A stretch of DNA of 64,000 nt from Falsiroseomonas sp041690465 (GTDB taxonomy: Bacteria; Pseudomonadota; Alphaproteobacteria; Acetobacterales; Acetobacteraceae). Within the stretch, counting starts at the first letter, position 1. Every line of letters starts with the position of its first letter. This document shows positions 59,107-64,000 of the stretch, piece by piece. Under the pieces are notes generated by a model, which was not told the DNA's origin, did no database searches, and saw only the letters and a program-made list of their open reading frames with translations. A program made the position numbers and the translations under genes. The stretch lies in NCBI RefSeq assembly GCF_041690465.1, contig NZ_JAWLHG010000001.1, positions 186,001 through 250,000 on the forward strand, in the 5' to 3' direction.

Positions 59107-61323
59107 TTGGGTGCCCTGAGCCTGGGCCGCGTGGCGCTGCTCTGCGCCACGCTGGGCCTGCTGCTGCTGCCCTGGCATGGGCTCGAGGGCGGCGTCGCCG
59201 AGCTTGCCGCCTGGCCGGGCGGCGCGCCGGCGCCGCTTCTGGCGCTGCTGGTGACGGGCGCGCGCTGGTGGCTCTGGCCCGTGGCGCTGCTGGTGGGTGT
59301 TGCGGCTCTGCCCTTGCTGCGCGGCCGCGCGCCTAGGACCCTGCTGACGCTGGCGGGTGCCGGCATCATCGTCTGGATCCTCGCGATGGGCGAGGCGATC
59401 GGGCTGCGCGGGCTGGAATGGCAGTGGCTCGCGCCGCTGCTCGGTGCGCCGCCGCCGCAACCCTCGCTCGGCTGGGGCGCGCTGTTCGTGCTGATCGGCG
59501 CGACCGGGTTGCTCGCCGCCGGGCTCGCGGCGCGGGGGGCCTTCGGCGCGGATGCCTTCATCGCCTTCCTGGTTGCCGGCAGCGCCTTCCTGCTGCTGGT
59601 CTTCGTCTTCGCCCCGCTCACCACCATCCTGATGGCGGCGATCTACGACGGCGACCGCTTCGCACCCGATGCGCTCGCCACCCGCCTCACCGCGCCCGAG
59701 GCCTGGAGCCTCGCCTGCCTTGCGAGCCACCAGGGCTGCGGCGTGGTGTGGAACACCTTGCTGCTGGCGACGCTGACGGCGGTGATCTCCACCGCCATCG
59801 GCCTGTTCTTCGCCCTGCTGGCGGTGCGCGGCGGGGTGCGCGCGGCGCCGCTGTTCCGCGCCATGACCATCCTGCCATTGATCACGCCGCCCTTCGTGGT
59901 GGCGATGGCGCTGATCGTGCTGTTCGGCCGCACCGGCATGGTCACTACCGCGCTGTGGGACTGGTTCGACATCCCGCGCAGCCGCTGGATCTACGGGCTG
60001 CCGGGCGTGCTGCTTGCGCAGGTGCTGGCGCAGGCGCCGATCGCCTTCCTGCTGCTGGACGGCGCGCTGCGTGCGATCTCGCCGAGCCTCGAGGAGGCCG
60101 CCTCCACCATGGGCGCGCGCCGCTTCCGGGTGTTCCGCAGCGTCACCTGGCCGCTGCTGAAGCCCGCCCTGGCCGCGGCCTTCCTGCTCGGCTTCGTCGA
60201 ATCGCTCGCCGATTTCGGCAACCCGCTGGTGCTCGGCGGCGATTTCGACGTCCTCTCCACCCGCATCTTCTTCGCCATTGCCGGCGCGCGGCATGATCCC
60301 GGCCGCGCCGCGGCACTCGCGCTGCTGCTGCTGGCACTGACGCTCGGCGCCTTCGCGCTGCAGGCCCTCTGGCTCGGCCGGCGGCGCTACACCACCATGA
60401 CGGGCAAGGGCGATTCCGGCCTGCCGGCACCGCTGCCGGCGGGACTCAGGCTGACCTGCTCGCTCGTCGTGTGGCCCTGGATGCTGTTCACCGTGGCGGT
60501 CTACGGCGTGATCCTGGTCGGCGGCTTCGTGCATGATGTCGGCCGCGGCGACATGAGCTTCACCTGGCGCCACATCCTCACCGCCTTCGAGGTGGAGTGG
60601 ATGGACGGCATCGCGCTGCGCGGCTCCGCCTGGGACAGCCTGCTGACGACGATCCAGGTGGCGGCACTCGCCGCGCCCTTCACGGCGGGCCTCGGCATCC
60701 TGCTCGCCTGGCTGATCTCGCGGCAGGATTTCCGCGGCCGGCGGACGCTGGAATTCATGACCATGCTGTCCTTCGCCATCCCCGGCACGGTGGTCGGCGT
60801 CTCCTATGTGATGGCGTTCAACGTGCCGCCGATCGAACTGACGGGCACCGCGCTGATCCTGATCCTCTGCTTCGTCTTCCGGAACCTGCCGGTCGGCGTG
60901 CGCGGCGGGCTGGCGGCGCTGGCGCAGATCGACCGCTCGCTCGACGAGGCCAGCGCGACGATGGGCGCCGGCGCGGTGGACACGCTGCGCCGCGTGATCC
61001 TGCCGCTGATGCGGCCTGCCATCATCACGGCACTCGCCTACAGCTTCGTGCAGGCGATGACGGCGGTTTCGGCGGTGATCTTCCTGGTCTCGGCGCGGCA
61101 CAACCTGGCCACCGTCTACATCGTCGGCCGCGTCGAGGCCGGCGAGATGGCGCTGGCCATCGCCTATTCCACGGTGCTGATCTTCATCATGCTGTTCGTC
61201 GTGCTGGGCATCGAGAAGCTGGTCGGCCGCGCCCGCATCGGCCGCCGCGCCGCAACGGAAGGCCGCCTCGCCGGCGGCATCACGGCCGGCGCCCCCACCG
61301 CGCCGATGCGGGCCGGAGCCTGA
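59107..61323 (+). CDS. fused ABC permease, two transmembrane domains (AfuB/FbpB-like)
   Basis: 738 residues. The start is a TTG at 59107; no ATG or GTG lies between it and the in-frame stop at 59071-59073. A first membrane-rich segment (about 1-180) precedes permease domain 1 (about 210-430), whose EAA loop is SLEEAASTMGARRFRVFRSV. Domain 2 (about 450-720) has the loop SLDEASATMGAGAVDTLRRV. Fusing both halves is normal for FbpB/AfuB. It accepts substrate from the binding protein 33 bases upstream and overlaps the ATPase gene by one base. Confidence 0.9.
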   Translation: MGALSLGRVALLCATLGLLLLPWHGLEGGVAELAAWPGGAPAPLLALLVTGARWWLWPVALLVGVAALPLLRGRAPRTLLTLAGAGIIVWILAMGEAIGLRGLEWQWLAPLLGAPPPQPSLGWGALFVLIGATGLLAAGLAARGAFGADAFIAFLVAGSAFLLLVFVFAPLTTILMAAIYDGDRFAPDALATRLTAPEAWSLACLASHQGCGVVWNTLLLATLTAVISTAIGLFFALLAVRGGVRAAPLFRAMTILPLITPPFVVAMALIVLFGRTGMVTTALWDWFDIPRSRWIYGLPGVLLAQVLAQAPIAFLLLDGALRAISPSLEEAASTMGARRFRVFRSVTWPLLKPALAAAFLLGFVESLADFGNPLVLGGDFDVLSTRIFFAIAGARHDPGRAAALALLLLALTLGAFALQALWLGRRRYTTMTGKGDSGLPAPLPAGLRLTCSLVVWPWMLFTVAVYGVILVGGFVHDVGRGDMSFTWRHILTAFEVEWMDGIALRGSAWDSLLTTIQVAALAAPFTAGLGILLAWLISRQDFRGRRTLEFMTMLSFAIPGTVVGVSYVMAFNVPPIELTGTALILILCFVFRNLPVGVRGGLAALAQIDRSLDEASATMGAGAVDTLRRVILPLMRPAIITALAYSFVQAMTAVSAVIFLVSARHNLATVYIVGRVEAGEMALAIAYSTVLIFIMLFVVLGIEKLVGRARIGRRAATEGRLAGGITAGAPTAPMRAGA

Positions 61324-62366
61324 TGCCTGCCATGTCCGACCATCCCGCCATCACCTTCGACCGCGTCACCAAGGCTTTCGACACGGTGCGCGCGGTGGAC
61401 GAGGTCTCCTTCAGCTTCCCGCAGGGCGCGCTGGTGACGCTGCTCGGACCATCGGGCTGCGGCAAGACCACCACGCTGCGCCTCGTCGCCGGGCTCGAAC
61501 TGCCCACCGATGGCCGCATCACCATCGAAGGCCGCGACGTCACCCGCCTGGCGGCGGCCGAGCGGCGCATCGCCATGGTGTTCCAGTCCTATGCGTTGTT
61601 CCCGCACATGAACGTGCTGGAGAACGTCGCCTATGGCCTGCTGGTCAACGGCGCGCGCAAGCCGGCCGCGGAAGCCGATGCGCTGTCCATGCTGAAGACC
61701 CTTGGCCTTGAAGGTCTCGGCCAGCGCCTGCCGTCCGAACTTTCCGGCGGCCAGCAGCAGCGCGTGGCGGTGGCGCGCGCGCTGGTGCTGCGGCCGCAGG
61801 TGCTGCTGTTCGACGAGCCGCTCTCCAACCTCGATGCGCGCCTGCGCCGCCGCGTGCGGGAGGATATCCGCGACCTGCAGAAGCGCCTCGGCCTCTCGGT
61901 AGTCTACGTCACCCACGACCAGCAGGAGGCGCTGGCGGTTTCCGACCTGGTCTGCGTCATGCGCGCGGGCCGGATCGCGCAGATGGGCACGCCCACGGAC
62001 CTCTACGAAGACCCCGCCGACGCCTTCATCGCCGATTTCATGGGCGAGGCGAACGTGCTTGCCGGCGAGGTGCTCGGCCCCGGCCGCATCGCGCTCGGCG
62101 GCGCGGAGCTTTCCACCACCATGCGCGCCCATCCGCCCGGCCCGGCGCAGCTCGCGGTGCGACCGGAATCGGTTGCACTGCTGGCCGATGGCGAGGGCCT
62201 GCCCGGCCGGATCGGCCGCGCCGCCTTCCTCGGCCAGACTCGTGAATACGAGGTGGAGACCGCCGCGGGCACCTTGTTCGTCGTCACGGCGGCCGCGGCA
62301 CCTGCTTTTGCGCCCGGCGAGGCAGTGCGCTGCCGGCTGGAACGGGTTATTCCCCTGCGGGCGTAG
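61323..62366 (+). CDS. ABC transporter ATP-binding protein (AfuC/FbpC-like)
   Basis: 347 residues from the ATG at 61323 (a second Met at 61332). It powers the importer encoded just upstream. Walker A is LLGPSGCGKTTTLRL (about 40-54), the Q-loop MVFQSYALFPHMNV, the signature LSGGQQQRVAVARAL (about 139-153), Walker B VLLFDEPLSNLD, and the switch His in VTHDQQEAL. The C-terminal part (about 240-347) is a TOBE-like domain. Sequence GTPTDLYEDPADAFIADFMG is typical of spermidine/Fe/sugar-phosphate type ATPases. It could also serve the sugar ABC genes that lack one. Confidence 0.94.
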   Translation: MPAMSDHPAITFDRVTKAFDTVRAVDEVSFSFPQGALVTLLGPSGCGKTTTLRLVAGLELPTDGRITIEGRDVTRLAAAERRIAMVFQSYALFPHMNVLENVAYGLLVNGARKPAAEADALSMLKTLGLEGLGQRLPSELSGGQQQRVAVARALVLRPQVLLFDEPLSNLDARLRRRVREDIRDLQKRLGLSVVYVTHDQQEALAVSDLVCVMRAGRIAQMGTPTDLYEDPADAFIADFMGEANVLAGEVLGPGRIALGGAELSTTMRAHPPGPAQLAVRPESVALLADGEGLPGRIGRAAFLGQTREYEVETAAGTLFVVTAAAAPAFAPGEAVRCRLERVIPLRA

Positions 62367-62487
62367 CGCACCGCACCCCGCGACCCCACATTGGCCGAGA
62401 CGCAGTTCCCCTTGGAGGGCGCTGCGCTTCCCGCAATCCGAACAGCGCGAGGCCCCGCCCACCCCGGGGCCCCCAGGATGTCGTCCC

Positions 62488-62682
62488 ATGGCACAGATCA
62501 AGACCGGACAGGCCAGCTCCGCGCCGGCCATCGACCCCACACGCCTGGAGGAAGAAGTCGCCTACCTCGCCAAGCGCCACCGCATCTCGGCAGCCATCGT
62601 GCGGGAGATCATCCGCCGCATCGGCACCGTGGAGCGCAGCGCCGTGGAGCGTGAGATCCGCAAGGGCATGGCGCGGCGGTGA
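62488..62682 (+). CDS. small helical protein (DUF3606-like)
   Basis: 64 residues from the ATG at 62488. EEEVAYLAKRHRISAAIVRE (about 21-40) followed by IIRRIGTVERSAVEREIRKG resembles the DUF3606 pattern, a short helical protein of unknown function. The charge pattern suggests DNA or protein binding. It overlaps the next gene's GTG by 4 bases. The frame is open well upstream, but the rest is antisense to the ATPase's downstream region. Confidence 0.65.
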   Translation: MAQIKTGQASSAPAIDPTRLEEEVAYLAKRHRISAAIVREIIRRIGTVERSAVEREIRKGMARR

Positions 62683-63137
62683 ATGACGCGATCCGGGTCA
62701 ATCCGGCACCGGTGCTGACCCTCTGGGCGGCGGTGGTGGCGGAGCGACTCGGCCATTCGCCCGATGTCGCGCTTGGCCTTGCCGGCGCGGTGGCGGGCAC
62801 CTCCCCGCTACTGGCGGGCGTGGCCGGGGGCGAAACCATCCCGCTGCTCGGCCGGATGGTGCCGGTGGTGGTGGCGCAGGACGGCACGCGCCACGCTGCC
62901 GGCGCGGCGGGACAGCCGGTGGCGGTCGAGCCGTTGCGGCACTACCTCGCGCGCGCCTTCGGCCCGCATCTGGCTGTCGTGCGCGCCGCGATGGAGGCGC
63001 GCGCCGCCGCGCTGCCGCCCGAGGAGCTGAACCGTCTCGGGCTGCGGCTCTACGAGGCGTTCCGTCCGGACCCGCCGGCGACGCTGCGCGGCAAGGGCTT
63101 GCTGCACCTCGAACGGATACGCGCCGCCGCGGCGTGA
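62679..63137 (+). CDS. hypothetical protein, Ala-rich, unknown function
   Basis: 152 residues from a GTG at 62679 that overlaps the previous stop. NPAPVLTLWAAVVAERLGHS (about 8-27), DVALGLAGAVAG, and a basic region RHYLARAFGPHLAVVRAAMEARAAAL (about 88-113) are the main features. The C-terminus LRLYEAFRPDPPATLRGKGL is helical. No family is recognised. The 4-base overlap with the DUF3606-like gene implies a joint role. Confidence 0.6.
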   Translation: MNDAIRVNPAPVLTLWAAVVAERLGHSPDVALGLAGAVAGTSPLLAGVAGGETIPLLGRMVPVVVAQDGTRHAAGAAGQPVAVEPLRHYLARAFGPHLAVVRAAMEARAAALPPEELNRLGLRLYEAFRPDPPATLRGKGLLHLERIRAAAA

Positions 63138-63150
63138 CCCGCGCCCGGCA

Positions 63151-63585
63151 TCAGCCCGCGCGCTCCTCCACCACCTGATCCCGCCAGAAATAGAGCGGCC
63201 CGGGGCCGGCCCCCTCCTCGGCCGGGGCCAGGCGCAGCATCTCTCCCGTCCGCTCAAGCAGCCGCCAGCCCTGTCCCCGGAAGACGGTGACACAGCCGCC
63301 AGCCGTGCGCGCCGTCGCAAGGCGCCGCAGCGCCGCCGCGTCCGACGCCGGCTCGCGCAGCAGGCGGAGTGCATCGGGATCGGCGCAGCCGGTGGTGCCG
63401 TCCTGCGCCACGCGCCAGACCGCGGGTGCCGCCGGGGCCCGCCGGGGCGGGCGCGGCTGGGCTGCCTGCTGCGTGGCAGCCGGCCCGCCCCCCGCCGGCG
63501 CGGCAGGGGCGGCGGGCTCGACAGCCGCGCAGGAGACGACGAAGGGGAAGGAGATCCCCAAGAAGATCATTGCCTTCCGCTGCAT
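63151..63585 (-). CDS. small lipoprotein
   Basis: 144 residues. The N-terminal signal ends at a lipobox-like FVVSCAA, with Cys19 as the lipidated residue. A Pro/Ala-rich linker follows to about 56. The globular part contains GTTGCADPDALRLLREP and GGCVTVFRGQGWRLLERTGE, two Cys that could pair, and YFWRDQVVEE. No named family is recognised; the shape suits an SH3-like outer-membrane lipoprotein. It is convergent with the preceding gene, 13 bases apart. Confidence 0.72.
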   Translation of the reverse strand: MQRKAMIFLGISFPFVVSCAAVEPAAPAAPAGGGPAATQQAAQPRPPRRAPAAPAVWRVAQDGTTGCADPDALRLLREPASDAAALRRLATARTAGGCVTVFRGQGWRLLERTGEMLRLAPAEEGAGPGPLYFWRDQVVEERAG

Positions 63586-63720
63586 TGCTCACCTTCTGTT
63601 GAACGCGATGCGGTGGCACAACCGCTGCGCGAGATCCATTGTCACCCCAGACTAGCGGAATCGAAGCCCCGTGGATCGAGTCGCGGCATCGTGAGCGCAT
63701 GTGAGCCTGAAGGACACGTG

Positions 63721-64000
63721 ATGCGAGCTCTTCCAGCGCCGGCGCGGCGTGCCACAACGGGCGCTTCACCCGATGGCGGTCGGCGACGCCTGCTGCAGCT
63801 CAGCGCCTGGTCGTTCCTGGCGATGGCCGTGCCGGTCGCGGCGCCGCGCGCCGAGGACGCTGCCCGGCAGCGCCTCGCCCAACACGCCCTGGCACTTGCC
63901 GAGGCCGCGGAGGCGGAGCTGCGACGGGCGGAGACGGCGCTGCTGACCGCCGCGGCCGCGCTTGATCCGGGCCGGGCGCCGACCCTGCCGGTGGCGGCGC
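63721..64000 (+). CDS. exported protein, N-terminal fragment (runs off right edge)
   Basis: 93 codons from the ATG at 63721, after GAAGGACACGTG; open to the edge. DGGRRRLLQLSAWSFLAMAV (about 19-38) looks like a twin-arginine-type signal peptide with cleavage near ARA/AED. Residues 45-85 are a helical, coiled-coil-like stretch (RLAQHALALAEAAEAELRRA). This could be a periplasmic adaptor, a peptidoglycan hydrolase activator or another exported protein. The missing part prevents assignment. Confidence 0.6.
   Translation, partial: MRALPAPARRATTGASPDGGRRRLLQLSAWSFLAMAVPVAAPRAEDAARQRLAQHALALAEAAEAELRRAETALLTAAAALDPGRAPTLPVAA

Noticed and set aside
57790..61101. Minus-strand frame of 1103 codons
   Set aside because: Antisense to phosphatase, binding protein and permease genes; rich in Arg, Gln and His with no domains.

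Overview
The window is about 70% GC, densely packed and rich in stop/start overlaps. Its gene content points to an alphaproteobacterium, most likely in the Acetobacteraceae/Rhodospirillales (Roseomonas-like). The evidence is a class I (archaeal-type) lysyl-tRNA synthetase, a Usg-family protein, a type 2 CtaA/COX15 heme A synthase, CIRCE-controlled groESL, and the S24-type regulator common in that class. This placement is inferred from gene families, not from a marker gene such as 16S.

Layout. 1-1977 is the 5' part of a large secreted nuclease of the ExeM/NucH type, running off the left edge. 2102-4011 is a HAD hydrolase overlapping pyrD. 4059-5166 is a RES/Xre toxin-antitoxin pair. 5263-6479 holds a DMT transporter and a DUF952 protein. 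6491-19487 is a 13 kb, almost wholly minus-strand podovirus structural cluster: endolysin, membrane/coiled-coil protein, large terminase, small-terminase-like protein, tailspike, small virion protein, tail tubular proteins B and A, capsid, scaffold, portal, and three upstream small genes. It has no visible integrase, replication gene or RNA polymerase. An S24 (LexA-type) regulator lies divergently at its upstream end.

20478-25273 carries a short mprF overlapping class I lysS, then asd. 25332-31399 carries a VapC/Phd toxin-antitoxin pair, a small membrane protein, a DinG/XPD-type helicase, a GFA-family protein, a TerB-like protein and a secreted lectin-like protein. 31482-36150 has a TadG-like protein, a metallo-beta-lactamase-fold hydrolase, a threonine dehydratase-like enzyme, a two-half membrane protein and a cold-shock protein. 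36441-38672 is groESL with a clear promoter flanked by two CIRCE operators. 38825-41171 has usg, a Pro-rich membrane protein, a TVP38-family protein and a polyprenol-phosphate-type glycosyltransferase. 41292-47661 has ctaA overlapping a seven-PAS histidine kinase, then tldD and a cupin.

47807-62366 reads as a sugar/inositol island. It holds an ABC importer without its own ATPase, a Na/Pi symporter, iolE and iolD, divergent iolG-SDR-inositol monophosphatase genes, and a complete AfuABC/Fbp-type importer. Together these suggest uptake of a cyclitol, perhaps a phosphorylated one, then dephosphorylation, oxidation, dehydration and ring hydrolysis. 62488-64000 holds small hypothetical genes, a lipoprotein and a truncated exported protein. 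No tRNA, rRNA, CRISPR array or insertion sequence was recognised. The best candidate for an undescribed system is the compact podovirus-type cluster with its promoter-plus-attenuator leader and adjacent SOS-type regulator.
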